DNA from: Malurus cyaneus samueli
Lineage: Eukaryota; Chordata; Aves; Passeriformes; Maluridae
DNA: 64,000 nucleotides
Direction: 5' to 3'
Assembly (NCBI GenBank): GCA_009741485.1
Contig: CM019218.1
Location: forward strand, 46,090,840 to 46,154,839
In this document: piece by piece, positions 1 through 11,500 of the stretch
Position numbering within the stretch: the stretch's first letter is position 1
Layout of the letters: the number at the start of each line of letters is the position of its first letter
Program-made: the position numbers and the translations under genes
The notes under the pieces: model-generated
What the model was told of the DNA's origin: nothing
The model's input: only the letters and a program-made list of their open reading frames with translations
Databases searched by the model: none

Positions 1-2430
1 CAAAAATGTGCTAGATCCACTGAAATGGAAATATCAAATGTTCTTAAAGATATCAGGTTTCCCAAGTTATTTACTAAACAAAAATTATATGAAGTGACAC
101 ATATGTACACAATATTAGCATTAAGAGGAGAAAAGCATTGTTCTGAAGATAAGAAAAAATATTTAGATATTTTCAGATAAAAAAAATATTCAGGAACTGC
201 CATATTGATCTGACCCCAAATCAATGTATTCCAGTGTGTGTCTCTGGCAGTTGGTCACTGCTAGGTATGTCAGAGAAAAGAAATTGATAAGTAAAAAAAA
301 TACATTGGGTAAGAGCAAATAATGTAGCCATCAAAATTCATGTCAGTTTTTACTGAATATAATTAGTGTATATGAGGAAATAACTAGGCTCTTAGGGAAA
401 TTAATTCTGAGCCAAAGCCAAAGTTGTCTACTTATAACTCAGTATTCCTGATGTGGTTTCAGAAATGAAAAAAAAAAAAAACAAAGCTTGTCAATTTATC
501 CTTGGTGCCTTTTACAAAATCAGTTTTTAACCTCACAGATAAGCAAAAGCAGTGCATTTATATGACTTTATGGATTAAAGATCTTGTGTTTATGGCTACT
601 AAGGTTAAAAAATACGATAACTGTAGTTGTCCCATGAATTCATTTTTCTAATATTACTCAAGCTGGAAAATCTTCTCTACATTGCTACGTTTTTGTTTTT
701 AACCTGGATCATTTAAAACCTGACAAAAGGAACAAAATCCTGTCAGAGACATTCTTGAGAACTAGCTGTTAAAATATCTCGTGTAAATTGTCTGTTTCTG
801 AAAAAAATTATTATTAGCTTTCCACTTTACACGAACCCAGTACTGAGCGTGTTGCTGTTTAGGTTGTGAGAAACACCTCCGACGTCGGCAAAGCGTCCCC
901 TGTGTCGAGCACCCCGCTGGTACGTCACGTGCTGTTCATGGTGGCTGTAGTTTCATCAACTTCCCTCGAAATGCTGATGGCAAGGAAGTGTCGAGGGCTT
1001 CACTCTGCATGGTTGATTCGTTTAATGTTCAGCACAGGGAATGATGTGTGTGGATTCATTGCTGTGCTGAAAGCACAAGTAGTGGAAGTGGTCCAAGGAT
1101 TTCATATTTAAACAGTTTAGCAGGATACAGTCCATATCTGCATGTTGTCAATGTCTGTATCTGACAGACCATGTACTTTCTTCTTCTGTCAAGGCAAAAA
1201 TTGCTAGGTTCAAACTATTGTTAGATATAATGCATTCTAAGAAAGCAAAGAAGCAAGTTTCATCTCAGACCCACCAACACTGGTATCTCTTTACACTGAT
1301 TTTTTGAGTTGGAATGGTCAATTGTCCATTCTGCACTCTAGAAAATCCTGTTGCTAAATTGTGCTACTCGAGGAGAAATCATCCACTTCCAGTGCAGCTT
1401 TAACAAGCTGGTATCTGTGAACCTGTTAAGTTTGGTTCTTCTAAGTTTGGAAGGCTCACTAATAATGTATTTTGCAGTGTGGAACAGCATTAGTTGAGGA
1501 ATATCCACAGGGACTTCCAAATATCTGATTAAAACTTTAAAAAAAATTATAAAGAAAGGGAAAGGGAAAAACAAAAAAGCCCACAGGGGAAACTATACAA
1601 ACATGAAAACCCAGATACAAAACCAAAAAGTGGCTTAACCCATTTGCTGGAAGTAAATAAATAGTTTTAGAGGATACGGCTTGTACTATAGGAATGATCT
1701 CTGGAATACATCACATTTCCTATGAGAAACATTGAGAAAAGTGTCCCAAGAGTTCCTGGGGTTAAGTCAGAAACTGAACCCACTGGGCTCCATTTTGGAC
1801 TCTTTTCTTGAATAAAGCTGTGCTTCACGTCAGTGGGAGTTTGACCTGAGTGAGAAGTGTAGAATTGGGCTAGCATGTGCTGAATGATTCAGTCTCAGAT
1901 GCCTCTGGGTATCTGTTCTTTGTGGAGCCAAGGCCAGGGAATTAACCTCACAAACCCTTGCTGCTAAGTCAAGAAATTTTAGGTTGAAATTCTTTATGGA
2001 AAAGTGTTTGCCTCAGCCCTGCTGAACTTCATCTTAGAAGATCTATTTAGCCATAGATTAGTTAAAATCTTATTTTGGGTTCACTGTATTCTTACACTGA
2101 ACTTTATCAGGGTTTTTTCCCCCCGCCCTCTGGCTTCTCATTCAGTTTATTGGCTTTAGGGGAAAAATGCCAAAAGCGAGGCTGAGATTTTTCCATAATC
2201 TTGCTGGTGAAGCCAGATTTTAGGGGTAAAGCTACTACTTGGATGCAAGAGAAATTGTTTTGGTTTGCTGACTTTGTGAGCCTTAGTTAAAATAACTCTA
2301 TAAGTTTTTTTCTTGTATTAGTGTTGTTAAATTCATTATGGTGAACCATTTTAATTGAGGAGTCTTGGTGAAATTACGGATTTGCATAAATTGTGTTGTG
2401 AACTGTAATTTTCTTAAATTAACTCCTTAG
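1..2430 (+). other. USH1C intron (part), upstream of first visible exon
   Basis: AT-rich non-coding sequence. I looked for the preceding harmonin-b proline-rich exon and did not find it. It contains an A-run at 468-481 and a CpG-rich patch at about 860-1110, listed separately. No other supported feature. Confidence 0.7.
860..1113. other. CpG-enriched patch with palindrome and hairpin, unexplained
   Basis: In a CpG-poor intron this segment has a dense group of CpG dinucleotides. It holds the 10-bp palindrome CCGACGTCGG (879-888), a CGTCACGTG (923-931) combining a CRE half-site and a CACGTG E-box, and the inverted repeat CCCTCGA (963-969) / TCGAGGG (991-997) with a 21-nt loop. An 81-codon frame runs through it on + but matches nothing I know. 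It could be a regulatory element, an old repeat, a retrocopy remnant or an unrecognised exon. Confidence 0.4.
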
Positions 2431-2550
2431 CAACTTGCTCCAAGTCCACCTACCCAGCGTCATCCAGGGGTACCAATAGTCTCTAAACCAGTTATGCTGC
2501 ATCCTGACCCAAACTTCGTGGTCAGGCCAACAATCAAATCAGAGGCCCTG
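2431..2550 (+). CDS. USH1C: USH1C harmonin-b cassette exon (end of PST-rich insert)
   Basis: This 120-nt exon (40 codons, phase 0 at both ends) has acceptor ccttag and donor gtaagc. It encodes a proline-rich start ([11 protein letters not shown]) followed by [12 protein letters not shown] and IKSEAL. This aligns with what I recall of the human harmonin-b insert (SKPVM, then EPNF, then VKSEVL), which is absent from the harmonin-a isoform. It is therefore probably an alternatively spliced exon. Because its length is a multiple of three, skipping it would keep the frame. Confidence 0.82.
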
Positions 2551-5500
2551 GTAAGCCTTTTGATGTTCTTTTACTGAGTGCTCTGGTACTGCAGGTGTTT
2601 TGTTTTGATATTGTTCTTTGACACATACTCAAAGAGTCAATATTTGTCTCATTGTCTGCTAACTAAATTTCTGTATATTTTCAAGCAGTCACTAATGGTA
2701 AGTACAAAACAGTTTTTTTTCCATGGTGGAAAAGCTACTTTCAGTGATAATTTCTGTACAGGAGTGCATAATTCCAGAGCAGCATAGAGCCCTGGAATTT
2801 GTACATCTTATTTTTCATTTATTCACATGCTGTTTTTTTTTATAAATTCTGAATTATTTTTCAGAAATTAAATAATAAAAATCAGGTCAACTGCACTTTT
2901 CCTTTTTAAATAATCAAGAATATTCCTAGCTGTTTCATTGAAACACTATGGATTGCTTTGTCGTTACTCCGTTTAATAATTTAGATACTCTTGTTCCTTT
3001 ATTTTCCCCAGTTACACTTTGAAAAATTTAAGTGATACTTAGTCACCACTTTTCCCACAGCCAGAGTCATCTTGAAACTTCTGCATTATAAATGAATTGA
3101 ATAATGGTTGTAAGTAATTTTTATAAGTTCCTTAAGAGAAGGCAGGCACATGAGCTAAAAATAATTTCAGATCCCTCTAGTGTAGTTGTTTCCTTCAGTT
3201 GGAGTTCTCATTTGATTATGTGCAGTAATTTAACATTCTCTAATGAATATAAAATTATTTAGGGGAGGAATGAACAAAGTCATAATCTGCACTTAATATC
3301 ATCTAGCTCTTGAAAAAGTGTGAATATGTGAACTAGTTGCAAAATTGATAATACCCTTAAGTGTGATCAAGTCTTGGTACAAATTTTAAAAGGCACTTTT
3401 TTTTTTTACTGACTACACACAATTAGTTTAAGAAACTGGCAACAAGATCCACCTCCACAGGCAAATGTCTTATGATTTGTTATGCATGCATGCACATTTT
3501 CCAAATCACAAGTCTGCTGAAATCTTTCAGATTTAATCATCTTCTTTCCCAAGCTGCCTTGTATTAGTTGGAAGATCAAAATCCCAGTGGGAATGATATT
3601 CTGGTAGAACTTTGAGAGAAAGATCAATCTATAAATTGGTTTGATAGACCTTATACCTCTTGCTTGAATTGATGGCTCTCTTCAGGAAAGGGTATTTATT
3701 CATCCTCACTGCATTCAAGTCACGGTGGTGTGTGAAGTAAAATTTACACAGATACTAAAGAGGGAGATTACTTCTATAAGCAAAAAGAAAAAGACAGTGT
3801 GTGACAAAACCAACAGGACGGTACCTGCCTGTCTCCAGAAGTGCATAAGAATTGTAACTGGATTTCATGCAGAAGGGCAATGGGGTTTGGTTGGTTGGCA
3901 GTAGGGTGTGCGTGGTTTTTGTGTGTGCTAAAGTTAATGGTCCAGATACAGGACCAGTTCAGCTTCTTTTAGTGGAGGAAAGTATCACTGAAGACAAAAT
4001 ACCATTTACTATCCAGTTTCTTGTCTTCCTAGATTTCATGCATCTTATGGAAGTCCCGATTTTTTTTTTGTCTTAACGCAAATAAAGTTTTCTACCTTGT
4101 TTTTAGCTGAGTTTAACTGTCCTGAGTACCAAACTCTAGAAACTGATGTTCATGGATTTATTTGATTGAAGCAGCTAATCCAGTTGGCTTATACTCAAGC
4201 AATTCATTAGCAAAGAAGATGAAAAAGCATGCATTTAGGAATAAAATAGATATGCAAGAATGAGTAAAATCCTCCTGGTACCTTGAAGTAAGTTGGTCCA
4301 GATACTGTTGTGGCTTAACTAATCTTACTGACTAAATTCAGATCAGAATTACCAGGTCTTTTAACAGTTAATGAAAATGAAATTGGTTTCACTTACAAAT
4401 AGGGAAATGATGGCAGTTGTTTAAATCATAAGCATGGCCTTGAGTGCTGAGGGCTGCTCTGGGTCAAAATCAGTGTGAGCTGTACTGGAGTGAACTGGAA
4501 TACACTCATGGCAAAGCCAGTTAAGTTTTGGCTCAGAGAAAGGGAGAGATTTGTTATGATTTAGTGGTAAGATTTTCATAGAAGCAAAACCAGCAGGAAC
4601 ATTAGTCTCTGCTCTCCCATCTATCACAAACATCCTGTTGAGTTACAAGGCTCTGGTGCACTTGCTACTGCCAAAGATTTTTCCTCCCTCAGTCCTCTGG
4701 GGTTTGATGAAGAATTCCTGGAGAAAAAAAACATACTTAAGCGTTCTTCTAATTTGCAAGATTAGAAGCCTGATTCTGCAGGACTGAAGTCAAGATGTGC
4801 TCAGATACCATGTGTCAAGATGTATGAGGATTGGAAATTTCAGTTAGAATTTGTTATAGCTTTCCCAAAGCGATCTGTGTTGAATTTTTTTTTTTTTTTT
4901 TTTTTTTTTAAGGAGACTTGTGGAAAATTTTACCAAACTTGCCTATAAATCCTTCAAGACAAAAACTCATAGTTTGTATTAATTCAACATAAACCACATT
5001 TCATTAACTCCAGAGTATATTTTTCTAAGTAGTGATAGGGTTATGGATCACTGAGAGAACCAGTAGTGAAACAGGTACATAGTAATTCATTTTAAGCAAA
5101 TTGAGTTTGATAAGGTAAATGCCAGGACCTGTAGAAAGTTGTTCTTGTTTCAGAAGACTCAAATCTATTACCTGATTTACTGCAAGGTTTTGAATGGAGG
5201 CTGGGGAACTGTCCGTAGTGTTTTGTATAATAATATGCTGGTTTAGCCCATTTCATCTTTGAGAATTTTTGTAGACTAATAAAATAGTCTCTATTTTGAG
5301 TAATTCCATACTACAGTGGACCATTTTGTTAGAATAGTGGAAGTGACAGAAAAACAGAATGAATATGAAATATAAATCCTTGGAGCTAAACACAATAAAA
5401 TCCGTTTCATTATGGAATTCACCTCTTCAGTATAGGAAATCCCTGGTAGGAAAACAAATCTTAAATGCATAAACACATATTTATCATGACTTATCAGTAT

Positions 5501-8500
5501 TTTTGAAATTATTGTCTACCTTTTTGTCCATGTTTAGGATTGGAGTTCCTGTCAATTTTTTTTTTCATATATCATGGATACGAGACCCAAACAGTGTCTT
5601 GCAAAAATAAGTTGTAAAAGCAGTCATAGAAAATATTTTTAAAAATCTTGTAGTATGGAAATGTGCATTATTTATATCATTTTTCTAGAATTCTTTCTAC
5701 TTTGCATTCAGTACTATTTCACTGTGTGTGTTCTCTCCTTTCTAAATGATACAGGGAACAAGCACTAAAAAGTGCAAGTGTGATTCAGTCCCTAGGAAAA
5801 CATAATAAGCAGTAAGGTAATTTATAAATAGGTAATACTTATTTACAGCAAAAAGTTAATACCTGGTTTGGCAATTTTCTTTCTTTTGCAGCCACAAGAG
5901 ATGCTTAAAAGGATGGTGGTTTACAATTCATCATTTAGATCTAACAAAAAACAAGTAAAATAACATCTTCCGTGTTTGTGTGGTTCTTCTTGTTTGACTG
6001 ATCACAGATTTAAAACTTTCTTTCTAATCCTGTTGCTCGGTTTCTAAAACAGAAGATGCAAGGCAGCCCTAATGCATGAGAATTGCTGGTCTTTGTAAAC
6101 TTTTAAGTGTGTATCTTTGGCTCCTGCTAGTCTAGGCAGAAGAAGAATGAGAATAAATCCTTTAGGTTGAGCCATCTGTAACTACTTACATGGTTAAGTG
6201 CAACCTGTAAGATAGTTGAACACTGACAACTGATCTGATACTTATGTTCCAGAGGTTTCTTTGTTTCTCTCTCTCTGTGTCCAGCTGCAATACTTTCAGT
6301 AATAAAATACTTTATTAGTTTAACGAATAGAGCTATCATCATAACATGGCTACTGGTAGGAAATCAGGGGAACCAGTGGTGGAAAGCACTGGGTCATTCA
6401 GCCTTCCTGCATTGTGTAGGATTTTCCTGCTGCTTTTTTACTTTTGTTGCTTTCCTCTGTTCTAATGATGAAGTTTTCATTTCTTTCTCTTTAGCTGGCT
6501 GGTGGTTCAATAGATGGTTCCTTGAAGAAGTGAACTTCATGCTTAACTTCTCTGCTGCTGTAAAATGTGCCAGTGTCTGTGAAAAACCTCTTTGTTAGTG
6601 CGAGCTAAGTTAAATGCATTGACACGTTGCATGAAAAGTTGACACACAGTAATGAGCTCACAAATATGAGTTTTCAGGTGGTAAACCATTAGGATCAGTA
6701 ACAACTTTTTTCCTTCTTTGACTCAGTTTCAATCTAGATCTAGAAGGAAAAACTGGATTTGACTGAAAAAATACAATTTTGGGATTATTTGTTTACCAGT
6801 AAATGCCAGTATGGTCTGAATGTACAACAGTCATGTTTTCAAAAGAGGTGTTTTTTTAAAATTTTGTTATATCTGGTCATGAATTTCTCTTTCAATTATT
6901 TTCTGTTGTTGCTATTTAGGTGTTACCTTTTTGTGGTTTGTTGTTGTTTTTCAGCCAGGTCTCAATTGTTCTTGACATTGTTAGAAACCAGTGAAGCAGT
7001 ATCATTGGTATAAGTGCTTGTGTTTTGGAGGTTGTTTTTTCTTTAAGTAGTAACTTTAGCTTTCATCTGGAAGTCCAGACAGTTGTTTCAGTGCAGTCAG
7101 ATATTTTAATGTTTCATTTTCAGCTTACGCTCAGTCCTGTGAATGTTTTTGTAAGCCACAAAGGAATTTGAATGGTCTTAACTCTTTCACGTGAAACATC
7201 CCGAGTAGTGGGAAGGTAGGGTTAGGGCTGTGCTTTCCACACGGTGTTGCTTGGTTCATTAGTCCCTGCTTGGATATGGAGTGCGTTCTCTGAGCTCTGA
7301 ATTTGTGGTGCCCATTTCGGGAAAGATTTCTTACAGTTCAGTGAGTGTCTTCTTCCTGTCTTAGTAATATTTGTACATTATTGATTCAACATCATACCTC
7401 TGACACACAGACATATCAACCCAAGGGGACAACAGTTTAGACTGAATATTAGGAAAATGGTTTCACTCAGAGGGTGGTTAGGCCCTGGAGGAGGCTCCCA
7501 GGGAAGTGGTCAGAGCACCAAGCCTGATAGTGCTCAGGAAGTGTTTGGACAATGTCTTCAGGCACATGGTGTGACTCAGTGCAGGGCCACGAGTTGGACT
7601 TGATGATCCTCGTGGTTCCTTCCAACTCAGAATATACTATGTTTCTGTGACTTTTGCCTGCAGGTTGTTTATTTGGTGTTTTGTTTTGGTAGTTTTGATG
7701 GATTTTTTGGTTTTTTTTTTTTAGTTTGTCAGTTTTGGGTTTTTTTCCTATTTAAGGATTATTTTCCCAGGAAAACTTCCTTCAAGGGCAACATCTGTTT
7801 TTCATCAGGACAACCTGGGACAAAGAGTTCACTGACTTCCTTCAGATTGCATAATGACTTAGTGACTTGGCTGAGGTTGGAGTTCTTTTCTCTGAATTGC
7901 TTGCTCCAAAACCATGGAAATCTACTTCAGCCATGATTCCAAAAGTCAGTACTAATTCACTTTTTCAAAGTATTAATTTTTTAGGTAGCTATCATGGTAA
8001 AATGTTTCTCATACAGTTTTAGTTAAGTGGTTCATAATATTAATACACCTTGTAAATTAATGAATGATTGATTAAAGGATGAAATTCCTCCTTGCTGATG
8101 TGTGTGATGAAATCCCTATTTCTTTGATAAACCAATGGAATGCAATGTAACAAACTTAATGTATGGCAGTGCTGTCAAGGATTGAGATCAGACTCCAGAG
8201 GATCATTGACAACAAAATCAGGCAACTGAGAGAGGTGATAAAGAGTAAAGAGTAATTTTATTACAGTAAATTAGTTTTCTGCTGCAACTCTGCCATTTAA
8301 GAGCTAGCCCTTAGATATACCACAGCAATCTCAAGCTGTGTGCCTGGTTTACAAGTGGAAAAAGGCTTGGCTGAGTCTAAGAGTGGAGTAGACTTTTTTG
8401 TTAAATGGATCCAGTAGAAAAGAGGGCAGTAATGAACATACCAAGGTTGATCATGCACTGAACCACTGGTCTGTGTCAGATATTGGCCTTCCTTCTAAGT

Positions 8501-11500
8501 CTGCATAGGGTTGTGTGGTTCTCTGTTCCCCTATCAGCAAGTTATTGCAGCTTGAGGCCACAAGAGTGGCAGCTAGGTGCCTCAGTAATGATCTTCTTAA
8601 GTACTGAAGTTCTGGTTTTGACATGCAGGGTAAGTGCAGAGGTTTTGTAGATCTCCAGCACTGGCCATACAGTCTCACCCAGTAGCTACTAATCCTCCTC
8701 GAGAAACTGCCACTCAAACACCATTGACTCCTGATTGCTGATGAAGGAACTCCCATCCTTGTAGAAGAGATGAACTCCTGCTTTCCCTGCAGTCTGACAT
8801 GGGTTAAACACCATGTTTTGTGGATCCTTTCAAAGCTTAAATCTTGCTGTGCCAAACTGCAGTGCTATCCATTCTGCATTGCAGACATTCCTTGACAGAA
8901 CTTTTAAGTCCTCCACACCATATGAAAACAAAAATCATATTGTCCTGCAAATTGTCCAACGAATTGTTGTCCTGCTCTTGCTTGTGTTATGGAGCCAACT
9001 CCCTGAAACTCCACATCAAGGAGGAGAGAAGGGGGCTGAAAAAGAATTCTAAAACCCAGGCAGGGTGGAGTAATGTTGCTGACAGGTGAATTGGAGCCTC
9101 TCGTTTCTACCTGTAGAACAACATCCAACTTGTTGATAATTCCAAGAAATATTTCTCCAAAGAGTGTCACAGAACATACGTGCCAGTGATGCTTTCAAGA
9201 TTTGTTTCTCTTCTGTCAGATGTAGAGAAGAACTGTAGAGTTTACAGGGTGGTAAATTCTTCCTCAGAACTGCTCCATGATATGACCCACTCAAATTATT
9301 GATTTGTCTTGAGGTTTTGAAATGTTTTCTGACTGTCAGGATGGACTCTTTGCTGTCTCTCTCTGCTTTTCTTCAGTTACTGTCTTCTTTCATAGCTTAC
9401 ACAATCACATGTTCTCTCACTAATAAATAAGATGGAGTTTGTGTGCTGTGTGCATGAGTAGCTACTTTTGCAATTAAACATTGTTTTATTCTCAGGGCTT
9501 CCAGAAGTATGTGGAAGATTTTGATCCATATTCAATGGTAAGGAGAGAATTTAAAAATGCCTCACTGTTCGATATGGAATACACCGGGAAAAAAAGGCAT
9601 GTTCTTGATTTTGAGGGCTGGGAGTGGGTAAGATTCTTGCTTGTTGTTTTGCTTGGTCTTGTGTTCTTGTCGTTTCTGGTCATGTTGAACAGAAGCGTTC
9701 TTGCAGGAAAAGGTGATGTTGGTGTTGTGATCTTCCTCTAACACTATTTAAGAATAGGGAAAGGTTTCTTTTACCCCAAAAATGACATAGATCAGCGTAA
9801 TTGTTTTGTGTTTCCAAAGTGGAAATGATTAATCATGATATCTTCTCCTAGTTTACCCCAGACCAGATTATGGGAAAAGATGTACGACTATTACGAATTA
9901 AAAAGGTAAATACTCTGTTGTTTGATTCATATTTAAAGGGTTCATGTAAGCATTTGATGTACGGCATCATTTACTGGGAGGAAGGAAAGACTAAGACTAA
10001 CTCCTGTTAGTGGCAAAAATTAAGTCTTTTCTGAACTAGAACTGGTTTTTTTCATAGGAAGGATCACTGGACCTTGCAGTCGAGGGGGGAATTGATTCTC
10101 CAATTGGAAAGATAGTTGTTTCTGCCATCTATGAGGATGGTGCTGCAGACAAACATGGTGAGCAACAATGGGGAATTTGGATGGTGCTGCAAAGTGTGTC
10201 CTTACACTGGCTGAGAATGGTTGGCTGATTTCATAGGCTGGTTCTGAAAGGCTCACTTGATTGTCCAAGGACATAAGTTCTGTCTCAAGTCTAGGAGCAG
10301 CCATATGGTTTCAAGAATCCTGCTTAAATTAATAATTATGTAAAATTTATAAAAACCAACACCTGATTCTTTGGTGTATTCTTTAGTCAAGGAATATGTT
10401 ATCCATTATTTCACAATTTGGAAGCAATGGCATTTGTAGTACTTCTACATACAAAGTAATTACCTGACCATAGCTACACTGCACTGATCAGCTTTGTTCT
10501 TTATGCTGCTTTAAGTAGAAATTTGTCTAGTTAAACATCTGACTGTACTTAAACCCAACTAAAGGCCAGAGCCTCTGAAGTTTTAGCATTCTGAAGGCTC
10601 TAGAAGGTGTTCACCAACACATCTGGGCTTTGCACCTGGTGACAAGTATCTGCCTTTCTTTTCTTGATAATGCTTATGATGGACAAGTTGACAACGGGAC
10701 AATATGCCCTTACACTGTGTTTGCTGCCCATGTCCCAGCCAGCACCTAAATTCAAGTCACTCTTGCTGTGAAAACAGCCATTTGATCTCCTCAGTGCTCT
10801 TTTTGACCCTTCACTCTTTTTAGGATCTCTCATAACTAAGGCTGTGTGTCCCCTTACCATCCTCTTCAAATCCAGTCCCAGATAATTGCTTGCACTTGAT
10901 TCCACATTAGCAAGTCAAAGTCATTTCTATGGAACAAACATTACATGTACACTTGCAAAGGACTGACAGTCGTGCAAACTCTTGACAGTAAAACAGTTTA
11001 TTCCTTCAGAAATTTAATTATTTTTTCTGTTTTTATAGATTCGTAGAATCACAGAACTGTTGGGGTTGGAAGGGACTTTACAGATATCTTGTTCCAAGTC
11101 CACTGCCACGGTCAAGGACACCTTCCCCTAGATCAGGCTGCTCAAAAGCCCCATCCAGCCTGGTTTTTGAACACTTCCAGGGATGGGGCACAGTAGTAAA
11201 AGCCTAGAGCCAGTCACCGTTCGTAATATATATATAGCTGGATTTCCCAAACAGGCAAACTCTGGAAAACCTTGTTGAACTTGTTTCTTACTGGTCATGA
11301 TCAATAAGAGATTAGTTTGGCTTTGCCATGACTGAAAATTCCTTTTGTGTTTTCATGTAGCAAACTTCCTACAATTTTTAGTATAGACCTTCACATCCAG
11401 TGGAACACTTTTCATTATACAAAATACTGCACGAATATGGCAAAGACCTGCAGAATTTTATTTTGCTTATGTATAGGTAAAACATACTGGTCTTTTCCCT

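Noticed and set aside
1..2430. Search for the proline-rich main exon of harmonin-b
   Set aside because: No long proline-rich frame is present; it must lie upstream.
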